A program made the translations under genes and the position numbers. Below, piece after piece: positions 8,485-17,511 of a DNA stretch of 64,000 bases (its first letter is position 1; every line of letters starts with the position of its first letter). This stretch comes from Lonepinella sp051851555. Its GTDB lineage: Bacteria; Pseudomonadota; Gammaproteobacteria; Enterobacterales; Pasteurellaceae. The notes below the pieces were generated by a model. It searched no databases and was not told where the DNA came from. It saw only the letters and a list, made by a program, of their open reading frames with translations. The DNA is taken from positions 388,976 to 452,975 of the forward strand of contig NZ_JBPDVH010000002.1 of assembly GCF_051851555.1 (NCBI RefSeq), in the 5' to 3' direction.

Positions 8485-9972
8485 CTAAACATCAAACATG
8501 GTATACCGACGAATCTGATCAAAATCCGTGCGATTGTATAATTGCCCATTCTCAAAAATAAGCTGTAATTTATCGTCACTGAAATCCGTGTCAGCGGTTA
8601 AGCCGTCAATGTAATGATCTAAATCCACCACTTTGACTCGTCCCTTTTGGGATTTTTTCAACCCGCTGTCTGTTTTCGGGGCTTTGAAAATCGCTTTCTC
8701 AACCCCGTTGATCGTAATCGAGGTGGCTTTGACCGCAAAACCGAGGGTATCTCTTGTATTGCTTTGATACGTACGGGAGCCGACGCCAAACACGATATTA
8801 CTGGAGGCAAACCCTTTTTCTTGTAATCCCTTGAGAATATTCACCATTTTCTCAAAGTTTACGCCATCACCATAAATAACGCCGATATGCGGATCTAACA
8901 CTTTATAGCCTTTACGATTGACCGTGCCACCAAAAATATCCCATAAACTTTCCACTAAGCCTTTGCGTTCTACCTCAGTTTCAGCTTGCGCATTGCCACA
9001 CAAAATTGCCATGGCCTCGCCACTGTCAGGACGAATAACGACACGGGCATGTTCAGGGCGAGCCATAATTTCATCTTTTAACAGCGGTAAATTGACGGCA
9101 ATGTTATGCCAAAAATCCGTGGTATCTGCCACGATTGAAATCATATTATTCGGGAATTTCTGCATAAGATAACGAAAAGTCGGCAATTCATCCACACCGT
9201 GAGAACTCATGACGGAATGTTCACTGGCGGGAATTGAGGTACCGACTAAATTTTGGCTGCCGTAGTAATAATCCACATAAGAAATGGCCGGAATGGTATC
9301 GGTGCCTAAAAAGGCGGTTAAATGTCCTGCGCCCGAGGTTTCTGCACTTTCTAAGGAACTCATGCCTCGCATAGAAAAATCGTGCGATTGAAAATTAATA
9401 TGATCGTGGTTATCACAGGTTTGTTCGGCATATTGCAACAAGGTTCGACGATATACTCGGGCAATGGAGGCGGAGGTAATCGGTTGCCATAGAGACACAT
9501 TAATCAAGGTTTCCACATAATTGGTCAGCCAGAAAAAATCCTTATGGGTATTTTCAATGGTCATCATTGGCACCCGCATGGCCACCGATTGCCCCTCCGG
9601 AATGGCTTTAATGCGGAGCGGTAAATAGCCTAAATCATGTAATTGTGCAATATGTTCGCCCGTAGTGTCCATACCTAAGGTGCGCTGAATAAACGCCACA
9701 TATTCCTTGACGACTTGCTGTTTTGGGCGAGCAAAAAAGTTCAGATTAAAATAGTTCAGCAAATATTTAATAATAAAGGCTTGAAAACCAAAGGAAACCG
9801 CACGATCCAAATGGGGCGCTAAGTGATTACTGCGAGGCGTGAACGTGCTGTAAATAATTTCGGCATGCTCAGGATATTGTTCTCGGTGAGAGACTTTATA
9901 AAAATCACATAACAACATAGGAATGGCTGTTGTCGGTTGTAAATAAGGGGGTTGGGGTTGAGAATGTAGCAT
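8485..9972 (-). CDS. nadV: Nicotinamide phosphoribosyltransferase
   Basis: The 495-residue protein converts nicotinamide and PRPP to NMN for NAD salvage. Family motifs include FLGTDTIPA (about 218-226), IPASEHSVMSSHG (about 243-255, with the conserved His), RPDSGE (about 308-313) and GVGSRTYQ. In Pasteurellaceae nadV gives independence from V factor. The start at 9972 (MLHSQPQPPY) is preceded by GAGGAAAG; the ATG seven codons earlier lacks a site. AT-rich DNA at 9994-10087 probably holds the promoter. No nadR-like partner is adjacent. Confidence 0.93.
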   Translation of the reverse strand: MLHSQPQPPYLQPTTAIPMLLCDFYKVSHREQYPEHAEIIYSTFTPRSNHLAPHLDRAVSFGFQAFIIKYLLNYFNLNFFARPKQQVVKEYVAFIQRTLGMDTTGEHIAQLHDLGYLPLRIKAIPEGQSVAMRVPMMTIENTHKDFFWLTNYVETLINVSLWQPITSASIARVYRRTLLQYAEQTCDNHDHINFQSHDFSMRGMSSLESAETSGAGHLTAFLGTDTIPAISYVDYYYGSQNLVGTSIPASEHSVMSSHGVDELPTFRYLMQKFPNNMISIVADTTDFWHNIAVNLPLLKDEIMARPEHARVVIRPDSGEAMAILCGNAQAETEVERKGLVESLWDIFGGTVNRKGYKVLDPHIGVIYGDGVNFEKMVNILKGLQEKGFASSNIVFGVGSRTYQSNTRDTLGFAVKATSITINGVEKAIFKAPKTDSGLKKSQKGRVKVVDLDHYIDGLTADTDFSDDKLQLIFENGQLYNRTDFDQIRRYTMFDV

Positions 9973-10087
9973 AAAACTTTCCTCACATGTCAATTCAGTG
10001 GTGAAAAGTTTAGCAAATTTCCATAAAAGAGGAAATATATATTACAAATTTATTTTATATTGCAAAAATAGTCGTATTTTGTAATAT

Positions 10088-10936
10088 TTATTTCACTTTA
10101 AACACGGCAATTAATTCCCCGACCTTAATACGGCGAGCGCCATGTTGGCTGATGGAACGCTGTACTCGGATTTTGCGAAATCTGGCGCCTTTGTAAATCT
10201 GACGAGTAAATTTCGTGTCGTGGTTGGAAATTAATACCGGAATATTCCGCTCTAATTGGGTTTGTTTCGCCAGTTCCGCCAACGCCTGTTGGTGTAATAA
10301 GCCGAAATCATGACCGGAATATTGGGTGAAGTTGCTACTTTGCGTTAAAGGCGCATACGGCGGATCGCAATAGATCACCGAATGTTCATCTGCCATGGCA
10401 AAGGTTTGCTGAAAATCGCCACAAATAAACACCGCACTTTGCGCTTTTTCGGCGAAATAACGCATTTCTTGTTCAGGAAAATAATGGTTTTTATAGGCGC
10501 CAAAAGGCACATTAAATTCGTTGTTGGCGTTGTAACGACATAATCCGTTAAAGCCAAAACGGTTTAAATACACAAATAAAACTGAACGGATAAAAGGATC
10601 CGTGGAACGGTTAAATTCTTCACGACGGGCGTAATAATAACTTGCTGAATTGGCCTCGGGATGGAAGAAAATCGGTTTCAACGTATTGATATAATTTTCC
10701 ACATCGGCTTTTATGGTATTAAATAGGTTTATCAGATCGGGATTGATATCCGCTAAAATATAGCGTTCAAACTGGCTATTTAAAAACACCGAGCCAGCGC
10801 CCACAAAAGGTTCAACAAGGCATTGTTTCTGTTTTGGCAACAGTCGATTAATATCATCCGTTAAGCGAAATTTGCCCCCCGCCCATTTTAAAAAAGCGCG
10901 GTGTTTTTTTACGGATTTTTTCGCCTGTTTTGCCAT
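10088..10936 (-). CDS. dam: DNA adenine methyltransferase (GATC-specific)
   Basis: The 282-residue protein has the alpha-group amino-methyltransferase layout: FLKWAGGK (15-22), the SAM-binding EPFVGAGS (42-49) and the catalytic DPPY (191-194). Dam methylates adenine in GATC and guides mismatch repair, replication timing and gene regulation. It follows aroB by 14 nt, completing the aroK-aroB-dam operon conserved in Haemophilus; damX is absent between aroB and dam. Confidence 0.95.
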   Translation of the reverse strand: MAKQAKKSVKKHRAFLKWAGGKFRLTDDINRLLPKQKQCLVEPFVGAGSVFLNSQFERYILADINPDLINLFNTIKADVENYINTLKPIFFHPEANSASYYYARREEFNRSTDPFIRSVLFVYLNRFGFNGLCRYNANNEFNVPFGAYKNHYFPEQEMRYFAEKAQSAVFICGDFQQTFAMADEHSVIYCDPPYAPLTQSSNFTQYSGHDFGLLHQQALAELAKQTQLERNIPVLISNHDTKFTRQIYKGARFRKIRVQRSISQHGARRIKVGELIAVFKVK

Positions 10937-10950
10937 GAGATAAAAAGCAA

Positions 10951-12039
10951 CTAATCAGTTTGCGTACAAGCCATAATGGCGGATAACACCAAGGCTTTGT
11001 CAATGTCGCTTGTGACATAGGCTTGCCCTAAATGGCGTAACAACACCAAACGCAATTTACCCGCTAACACTTTTTTATCACGCATCATGTGCGGCAAATA
11101 ATCCTCGGGTTGCATGGTATCGGGACTGACCGTTGGCAAATTGGCTCGGGCTAATAATTTCTCTAAACGCCCGACGTCTGCTTGGCGGATATTGCCGAGT
11201 TGTTCAGATAACGCTGCCGCCATCATCATGCCTACGGCGACTGCCTCACCATGTAACCAGTTGCCATAACCCAAATGGGTTTCAATGGCATGACCGAAGG
11301 TATGCCCTAAATTTAATAAGGCACGGTCGCCTTTTTCGGTTTCATCACGGGCCACCACGTCCGCTTTAATCTGACAACAGCGAGCAATACAATATTGCAA
11401 TTCCGCTTGTTTTAAGGCGACGAGCTGATCAATATGCTGTTCTAACCAATCAAAAAACGGTAAATCTAAAATGGCGCCGTATTTAATCACTTCCGCCAAA
11501 CCCGCATTGACTTCCCGTTTCGGTAAGCTGTTCAGCGTCAAGGTGTCTACAATCACGGTGATGGGTTGATAAAACGCCCCAATCATGTTTTTGCCTAACG
11601 GGTGATTAACGGCCGTTTTGCCGCCCACGGAGGAATCCACTTGCGCCAATAACGTCGTCGGGATTTGAATAAATTTAATGCCACGTTGATAACTTGCTGC
11701 TGCATAGCCCGCCACATCACCAATCACACCGCCACCCAAGGCGATCAGCGTGGTATCTCGGCCGTGATTTTCTTTTAAAAGTGCGGTGAAAATTAAGTCT
11801 AAAGATGGCAAGGTTTTGTATTTTTCGCCATCCGGTAATAACACATGGCTCACTTGGCAACCGATTTTTTCAAGGGTTTGCGTGACCGTGGCTAAATACA
11901 AGGGTGCAACGGTTTCATTACTCACAATCATCACTTTATCGCCCGCTTTCAACGGATAAACAGCGGGATCTTTGAGTAAGTTTTCGCCAATGTAAATGGG
12001 GTAACGGCGTTCTTTTAATTCAACATTGACAGTTAACAT
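10951..12039 (-). CDS. aroB: 3-dehydroquinate synthase
   Basis: The 362-residue enzyme catalyses the second step of the shikimate pathway, turning DAHP into 3-dehydroquinate with NAD and a divalent metal. It contains the glycine-rich [16 protein letters not shown] segment (about 99-114) and the metal-ligand regions [20 protein letters not shown] and [10 protein letters not shown]. Full length. It lies 32 nt after aroK and 14 nt before dam. An internal uptake signal is present near 11780. Confidence 0.96.
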   Translation of the reverse strand: MLTVNVELKERRYPIYIGENLLKDPAVYPLKAGDKVMIVSNETVAPLYLATVTQTLEKIGCQVSHVLLPDGEKYKTLPSLDLIFTALLKENHGRDTTLIALGGGVIGDVAGYAAASYQRGIKFIQIPTTLLAQVDSSVGGKTAVNHPLGKNMIGAFYQPITVIVDTLTLNSLPKREVNAGLAEVIKYGAILDLPFFDWLEQHIDQLVALKQAELQYCIARCCQIKADVVARDETEKGDRALLNLGHTFGHAIETHLGYGNWLHGEAVAVGMMMAAALSEQLGNIRQADVGRLEKLLARANLPTVSPDTMQPEDYLPHMMRDKKVLAGKLRLVLLRHLGQAYVTSDIDKALVLSAIMACTQTD

Positions 12040-12071
12040 ATTGCACCTTTTAACCTTAATTCAGGGAGAAA

Positions 12072-12599
12072 TTAATTTTGAAAATTATCAATCAAATCAA
12101 TAATCTGATTGGCCATTAATTTCGCACTTTGTTCATCTGTGGGTAACACGATATCCGCAATTTCTTCATATAACGGATTACGTACTTTGGCTAAATCTTC
12201 CAACACTTGGCGCACATCATCTACCCCTTGCAATAACGGGCGTTTTTTATCACGTTGAGTACGTTCATATTGTTTATCCACGGTGGTTTTTAAGTAAATT
12301 ACAATGCCCCGTGCGGATAAATGATTTCGGGTATCTTTTGACAACACTGCGCCACCGCCCGTGGACAGCACGATCCCTTGACGCTGAGTGAGCTCGCTAA
12401 TAATACGTTCTTCACGTTTGCGAAAACCCGCCTCGCCCTCAATATCAAAAATCCAGCCAATATCGGCCCCTGCCCGAGATTCAATTTCATTATCGGAATC
12501 AACAAATTCCATGCTTAGTTGTTGGGCCAACTGACGACCAATCGTGCTTTTGCCCGCCCCCATAGGTCCAACTAAAAAAATATTACGTTTTTCTGCCAT
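12072..12599 (-). CDS. aroK: Shikimate kinase I
   Basis: The 175-residue P-loop kinase phosphorylates shikimate. Walker A is GPMGAGKST (11-19); the shikimate-binding Asp residues lie in DSDNEIE (34-40), and GGGAV follows near residue 80. The frame is open 28 codons further upstream, but [11 protein letters not shown] is the family start and follows GAAAAG, so I place the start at 12599. It is the first gene of the aroK-aroB-dam operon; its promoter should lie in 12600-12764, where I see only weak candidates. Confidence 0.95.
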   Translation of the reverse strand: MAEKRNIFLVGPMGAGKSTIGRQLAQQLSMEFVDSDNEIESRAGADIGWIFDIEGEAGFRKREERIISELTQRQGIVLSTGGGAVLSKDTRNHLSARGIVIYLKTTVDKQYERTQRDKKRPLLQGVDDVRQVLEDLAKVRNPLYEEIADIVLPTDEQSAKLMANQIIDLIDNFQN

Positions 12600-12764
12600 T
12601 GTTATTATCTTTTCATTATTATTAAAGTAAAAAATTGACCCAATATCGTAAAAATTTCTCAACGATAAAAAAAGGATCACCAAAACGGCGGAATTATCTC
12701 AATAAATGCCCTATGTTTTCAACCTTAAATCGCAATTTATTTTGATTCTTCCACCAAATATCAC

Positions 12765-13658
12765 TTATCCCCTTGGATGAAATTTCTCATGCAAGCGTTT
12801 TAAGCGTTCTTTTGCCACATGGGTGTAAATTTGCGTGGTGGATAAATCGCTATGCCCAAGCAACATTTGCACCACTCGCAAATCCGCCCCATGATTAACT
12901 AAATGGGTGGCAAACGCATGACGTAACACGTGTGGTGACAGGCTTTCGGTATTAATTTCCGCTAAAATCGCATAATGTTTAATGCGGTGCCAAAAGGTCT
13001 GCCTTGTCATTTGTACGGCTCGTTTACTTGGAAACACCACATCTGAACTTTGCCCATTCAGCAACATCGGACGCCCATATAACACAAACTGATTGACCCA
13101 ATAAGCCGCCTCCTCGCCCATTGGCACAATGCGTTCTTTATTGCCTTTACCAATCACCCGCACCACGCCTTGTTGTAAACTGATACTGTCCATGGTTAAG
13201 GACACCAATTCCGTCACTCGTAGACCGGTAGCATATAACAGCTCCAACATGGCTTTATCCCGTAATTCGAGCGGTTCATCAGTACAAGGGCAATCAAGTA
13301 AATCGCCCACTTGTTCTTCGCTTAAATATTTCGGTAGGCGACTGGGTAATTTCGGTGAACTTAATACTGCACTAGGGTCATCTTGGCGGTATTGTTCCCG
13401 ATACAAATATTGAAATAATTTGCGCATAGCACTGAGCAAACGTGCCGTGCTAGTAGCCTTATAGCCTTTGTCGACACGTTCACCGAGAAATTGTTGTAAA
13501 TGCACCGCATCCACTTCGATCAGGCTCAGCATTTGCTTGGCTGACCAGTCAGACAGTGCGGTGAGATCAAGGCGATAAGACTGAATCGTATTATCTGACA
13601 AGCCCTTTTCTAACCAGAGTTCATTTAAAAATAAATCAATCAGTGCGTTATCTTTCAT
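12765..13658 (-). CDS. xerD: Site-specific tyrosine recombinase XerD
   Basis: The 297-residue protein has the N-terminal SAM-like core-binding domain (1-85) and the tyrosine recombinase catalytic set Arg147, Lys171, His243-x-x-Arg246, His269 and Tyr278. With XerC and FtsK it resolves chromosome dimers at dif. It lies 11 nt after fadR on the same strand. XerD and XerC are close paralogues; the LFLNELWLEKGLSDNT start favours XerD. Confidence 0.93.
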   Translation of the reverse strand: MKDNALIDLFLNELWLEKGLSDNTIQSYRLDLTALSDWSAKQMLSLIEVDAVHLQQFLGERVDKGYKATSTARLLSAMRKLFQYLYREQYRQDDPSAVLSSPKLPSRLPKYLSEEQVGDLLDCPCTDEPLELRDKAMLELLYATGLRVTELVSLTMDSISLQQGVVRVIGKGNKERIVPMGEEAAYWVNQFVLYGRPMLLNGQSSDVVFPSKRAVQMTRQTFWHRIKHYAILAEINTESLSPHVLRHAFATHLVNHGADLRVVQMLLGHSDLSTTQIYTHVAKERLKRLHEKFHPRG

Positions 13659-13669
13659 GCTGCTTTACA

Positions 13670-14395
13670 TTATAACCCAAAATCTTCAGGTAAATGTTTC
13701 AAAATATCCCCCCAAATGGCGGTACTGCGTTCACGGTGTAACGCCATACAAGCGGCCACTTGCTCGCTATCTTTCATTTCACAAGCCTGTTGCAAGGCTT
13801 GATAAAAGGCCAAGGCAATTTGACGTGAAGTGGGATTCACAAAAAATAAATGCGCCACCTGATGATACATTTGCTTAAAGCTATTTAAAATCAAGCCATA
13901 CACCGGTTTATTGGCAATAAAGGTAAATTGACGGAATAAATAATAATCAAATTTTGCATAAGCCTGTGCGTCGTCAGAAAGTGCGGTTAAATTCTCGAAT
14001 AATTTTAAAGATTCCTCTGGATTCAGACGAACCGCCTCAGGAATATAATATTCCGCCATTTTGGTACGCAGTGACACCACATTAGCAATAATGGTTGGCA
14101 TAATGCCACGATCAAGCTGAATAATTTTACTGATAATATTCGGTCCGCCGGTTTCCCAAATATTGTTCACATGGGTCGGTTTACCATGTTGAATACTCAA
14201 CCACCCCTCTCGAGCCAAACGTTGTAGCACTTCACGTAAGGTGGTGCGAGTCACACCGATTTTATCCGCTAATTCACGTTCTGCAGGTAAGTCGGTGCCA
14301 GCAGGAAAATGCTGATTCCAAATACTTTGCACAATATATTCTTCGGCTAAGGCCGCAGGGCTTTGTGCTTTTAATAATGGTTGTCGATTCGTCAT
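13670..14395 (-). CDS. fadR: Fatty acid metabolism regulator FadR
   Basis: The 241-residue GntR-family protein has an N-terminal winged helix (about 10-75, including ADKIGVTRTTLREVLQRLAREG) and a C-terminal FadR acyl-CoA-binding domain rich in helices. In E. coli it represses fatty acid degradation and activates fabA/fabB until bound by long-chain acyl-CoA. It diverges from nhaB, the conserved arrangement. fabB is in this window (37376-38590); I could not identify a FadR site there by eye. Confidence 0.93.
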   Translation of the reverse strand: MTNRQPLLKAQSPAALAEEYIVQSIWNQHFPAGTDLPAERELADKIGVTRTTLREVLQRLAREGWLSIQHGKPTHVNNIWETGGPNIISKIIQLDRGIMPTIIANVVSLRTKMAEYYIPEAVRLNPEESLKLFENLTALSDDAQAYAKFDYYLFRQFTFIANKPVYGLILNSFKQMYHQVAHLFFVNPTSRQIALAFYQALQQACEMKDSEQVAACMALHRERSTAIWGDILKHLPEDFGL

Positions 14396-14543
14396 ATTTA
14401 GCTACTTTGTTTAATATAGATCAAAAAAATACTCAAAAAGAGCAAAGATACTAGCAATTTTTTCATTTACAGGTAAGAATAGTAGCCTATTATCAGTTTA
14501 AAATAATAAATATGCAAAGCATATTTTTAAAGGGTGTATTTAT

Positions 14544-16112
14544 ATGACGTATGTTCAAGCATTTATGAATAACTTTTTGGGCAAAAGTCCCAATTGGTAT
14601 AAAGTCACGATTGTGGCATTTTTATTGATTAACCCTGTTATTTTTTGGATCAATCCGTTTGTTGCTGGATGGTTATTGGTGGTCGAATTTATTTTCACTT
14701 TAGCCATGGCATTAAAATGCTATCCTTTACAGCCAGGTGGGATGTTAGCCATTGAGGCCATCACTATCGGCATGACCAGTACCGCCCATGTTAAAGCCGA
14801 AATTATGGCGAATTTTGAAGTGGTTCTGTTACTGATTTTTATGGTGGCAGGCATTTACTTTATGAAACAATTATTGCTGTATGCGTTCACCAAATTATTG
14901 CTTCGTATTCATTCTAAAATTGTGTTATCCGTGTCATTCTGTTTAAGTGCGGCGTTTCTTTCTGCGTTCTTAGATGCGTTAACCGTGATTGCGGTCATTA
15001 TCAGTGTGGGCATGGGATTCTATGGGGTTTATCACAAAGTCGCCTCAGGTGCCTCCTTTGAGGATTCCACCGACATTACCAATGACGATAAAATTAATCA
15101 TCACCAACAAACTTTAGAAGATTTTCGCGCATTCTTACGGAGCTTATTAATGCACGCTGCCGTCGGTACGGCCTTAGGTGGCGTGATGACCATGGTCGGT
15201 GAACCGCAAAACTTGATTATTGCAGAGCAGTCAGGTTGGCAGTTTATTGAGTTTTTCTTCCGTATGTCACCGGTGACTATTCCTGTTTTATGTTTAGGTA
15301 TCGCCACCTGTGTGTTGGTGGAAAAATTTAGCCTATTTGGCTACGGCACCAAGTTACCCCGTAAAGTCTGGTCTGTATTAGCGAAATTCGACCGTAACCA
15401 AGAAACCAAAATGACCGCACAAGATAAAGTCAAATTATGGGTACAGGTTTTTGTGGGCGTTTGGTTGATTATCGGGTTAGCGTTCCACTTAGCCTCAGTG
15501 GGCCTAATTGGGTTAAGCGTGATTATTTTAACCACCTCTTATTGTGGCATCACCAGCGAACACGAAATTGGCCGTTCTTTCCAAGAATCCTTGCCGTTCG
15601 CTGCCTTATTAGTGGTCTTTTTCTCCATTGTCGCCGTGATTATCGATCAACACTTATTTGCGCCATTAATTCACTTTGTCCTTAATGCCGCAGAAAATGT
15701 CCAACTTTTGCTGTTCTACGTGTTTAATGGCTTATTATCCGCCATTTCTGATAACGTATTTGTGGCCACAGTTTACATTAATGAGGCCAAACAAGCCTTA
15801 ATGGAAAATTCTATTTCCGCCCAACAATTTGAATTGCTTGCGGTGGCCATTAATACGGGAACCAACTTGCCATCCGTGGCCACACCAAACGGACAAGCGG
15901 CGTTCTTATTCTTGCTCACCTCTTCACTTGCGCCATTAATTCGTTTATCCTATGGCAGAATGGTCTATATGGCCTTGCCTTACACCATTGTATTAACCCT
16001 TGTTGGGTTGATTTCCGTAGAATTTATTCTCCCTGGTGCCACACAATGGTTAACTAATATGGGGTTAATCGGTAGTCCACATATTCCATTGGAATCAATG
16101 GTTGGTCATTAA
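14544..16112 (+). CDS. nhaB: Na+/H+ antiporter NhaB
   Basis: The 522-residue inner-membrane protein has about 12 hydrophobic segments and the family N-terminus ([14 protein letters not shown]). It exchanges sodium for protons and supports pH and salt homeostasis. An AAAGGG site precedes the ATG. It is divergent from fadR and followed 21 nt later by dsbB on the same strand, as in other gammaproteobacteria. Confidence 0.95.
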   Translation: MTYVQAFMNNFLGKSPNWYKVTIVAFLLINPVIFWINPFVAGWLLVVEFIFTLAMALKCYPLQPGGMLAIEAITIGMTSTAHVKAEIMANFEVVLLLIFMVAGIYFMKQLLLYAFTKLLLRIHSKIVLSVSFCLSAAFLSAFLDALTVIAVIISVGMGFYGVYHKVASGASFEDSTDITNDDKINHHQQTLEDFRAFLRSLLMHAAVGTALGGVMTMVGEPQNLIIAEQSGWQFIEFFFRMSPVTIPVLCLGIATCVLVEKFSLFGYGTKLPRKVWSVLAKFDRNQETKMTAQDKVKLWVQVFVGVWLIIGLAFHLASVGLIGLSVIILTTSYCGITSEHEIGRSFQESLPFAALLVVFFSIVAVIIDQHLFAPLIHFVLNAAENVQLLLFYVFNGLLSAISDNVFVATVYINEAKQALMENSISAQQFELLAVAINTGTNLPSVATPNGQAAFLFLLTSSLAPLIRLSYGRMVYMALPYTIVLTLVGLISVEFILPGATQWLTNMGLIGSPHIPLESMVGH

Positions 16113-16133
16113 TTTGTTAAGAAAGGAACAAGC

Positions 16134-16673
16134 ATGCTGAATAAAATTAAAGTGCTGTCAAGCCAACGAACAATCTGGTTATTATGCCTTATTTCTGCTT
16201 TGTGCTTAGAATTGACCGCACTTTATTTTCAGTATGGCATGGAATTAAAGCCGTGCGTCATGTGTATTTATGAACGTGTCGCTTTATTTGGTATTCTCTT
16301 TTCTGCCCTGATTGGTTGCATTGCGCCCCGTTTTATGATCATGCGTTTATTGGCCTTAGGAGTCGGATTATGGGGTGCTATAAAAGGGTTATTGCTATCC
16401 ATTAAACACGTCGGCTATCAACTGAATCCTAATCCGTGGGATCAATGCCCCATCAACGTCGATTTTCCCTCGACGCTCCCCTTGGATAAATGGTTCCCTG
16501 CGCTTTTTCACCCCACTGGACTTTGCAGTGAAATCAGTTGGACCTTTTTAAATTTTACCATGGTGCAATGGTTAGTGTTTATTTTTGCGGTATACAGTTT
16601 GCTTTTCGCATTCCTTTTATTAAGCCAATGCTTTGGCGGACGAGTAAAAAATCAACGTCGTTTATTTCATTAA
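16134..16673 (+). CDS. dsbB: Disulfide bond formation protein B
   Basis: The 179-residue inner-membrane protein has four hydrophobic segments. It holds both redox pairs: Cys41/Cys44 (PCVMC) and Cys105/Cys131 in the second periplasmic loop. DsbB reoxidises DsbA and passes electrons to quinones. It follows nhaB by 21 nt with its own AAGGAAC site and ends before a strong terminator. Confidence 0.95.
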   Translation: MLNKIKVLSSQRTIWLLCLISALCLELTALYFQYGMELKPCVMCIYERVALFGILFSALIGCIAPRFMIMRLLALGVGLWGAIKGLLLSIKHVGYQLNPNPWDQCPINVDFPSTLPLDKWFPALFHPTGLCSEISWTFLNFTMVQWLVFIFAVYSLLFAFLLLSQCFGGRVKNQRRLFH

Positions 16674-16690
16674 CCTATCAACAGACAAAG

Positions 16691-16716
16691 TGCGGTTAAA
16701 TTTAACCGCCTTTTTT
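16691..16716 (+). terminator. Terminator after dsbB built on an uptake signal
   Basis: GCGGTTA and TAACCGC (16692-16708) form a stem around AATT, followed by CC and TTTTTT. The upstream AAAGTGCGGT is an uptake signal whose 3' half makes the stem. Confidence 0.8.
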
Positions 16717-16731
16717 ATTTGAGGAAAAAAC

Positions 16732-17454
16732 ATGATTATCGGACCTTATATTAACGCCGCTTGTATCATTGTCGGTGGGCTAATCGGTGCCTATTTAGGG
16801 GGCAGAATACCCGAACGCTTACGCAATAACCTCACCTTGCTTTTCGGTTTATGTTCTATGGCCATGGGCGTCGTCATGCTTGCTCGAGTTGCTAGCATGC
16901 CCGCGATGGTATTCGCCCTGTTAATCGGCACCATTATTGGGGAAATTCTGTCCGTTGAACATTTGATTAACCGCCTATCCAGTCAAGCCAAAAAAGGCGT
17001 TGAGCACTTATTCCCACAGCCCAAAAACAGCCCCTCTCAAGAAGAATTTTTACAAAAATTTGTGGGCTTAATGGTGCTATTTAGTTTCAGTGGCACGGGT
17101 ATTTTTGGCGCTATGCACGAGGGCTTAGTAGGCGATAGCAGTATTTTGATTATCAAATCTTCACTGGATTTTTTTACCGCCATTATCTTCGCCACCACCT
17201 TAGGTCTTTCCGTGTGTACAATCTGTCTACCACAAATGGGCTTACAACTGATCCTCGCCTATTTGGCCATCATTATTCTGCCGCTAATTACCCCTGAAAT
17301 GAAAGCAGATTTTGGCGGTGTCGGTGGTGCCATTATGATTGCTACGGGTTTACGCATTTGCAACATTAAACAATTCTCCGTGGCCAACATGCTACCTGCG
17401 TTGTTTCTTGCGATGCCTATTTCAGCATTGTGGTTATCCTTAATCACAAAATAA
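16732..17454 (+). CDS. DUF554 family membrane protein (YqgA/YdfK-like)
   Basis: The 240-residue protein has six to seven hydrophobic segments and the family start IIGPYINAACIIVGGLIGAY (residues 2-21), with GTIIGE and FSGTGIFGAM motifs. DUF554 members are inner-membrane proteins proposed to be transporters; no function is established. A GAGGAAAAAAC site precedes the ATG. It stands alone between two terminators and converges on the PBP1A gene. Confidence 0.85.
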   Translation: MIIGPYINAACIIVGGLIGAYLGGRIPERLRNNLTLLFGLCSMAMGVVMLARVASMPAMVFALLIGTIIGEILSVEHLINRLSSQAKKGVEHLFPQPKNSPSQEEFLQKFVGLMVLFSFSGTGIFGAMHEGLVGDSSILIIKSSLDFFTAIIFATTLGLSVCTICLPQMGLQLILAYLAIIILPLITPEMKADFGGVGGAIMIATGLRICNIKQFSVANMLPALFLAMPISALWLSLITK

Positions 17455-17495
17455 AAAAGTGCGGTGTAAAAAAATGCTATTTTTACACCGCACTT
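17452..17495 (-). terminator. Long uptake-signal hairpin between DUF554 and PBP1A genes
   Basis: AAGTGCGGTGTAAAAA (17457-17472) and its exact complement (17480-17495) form a 16-bp stem with a 7-nt loop. On the minus strand a run of six T follows, so it terminates the PBP1A gene and probably acts both ways. Confidence 0.88.
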
Positions 17496-17511
17496 AACGC
17501 ATATGGACGTA

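Noticed and set aside
10951..13658. Search for a tRNA or small RNA in the aroK-xerD gap (12600-12764)
   Set aside because: No cloverleaf or terminator-ended RNA was seen; the gap looks like a promoter region only.
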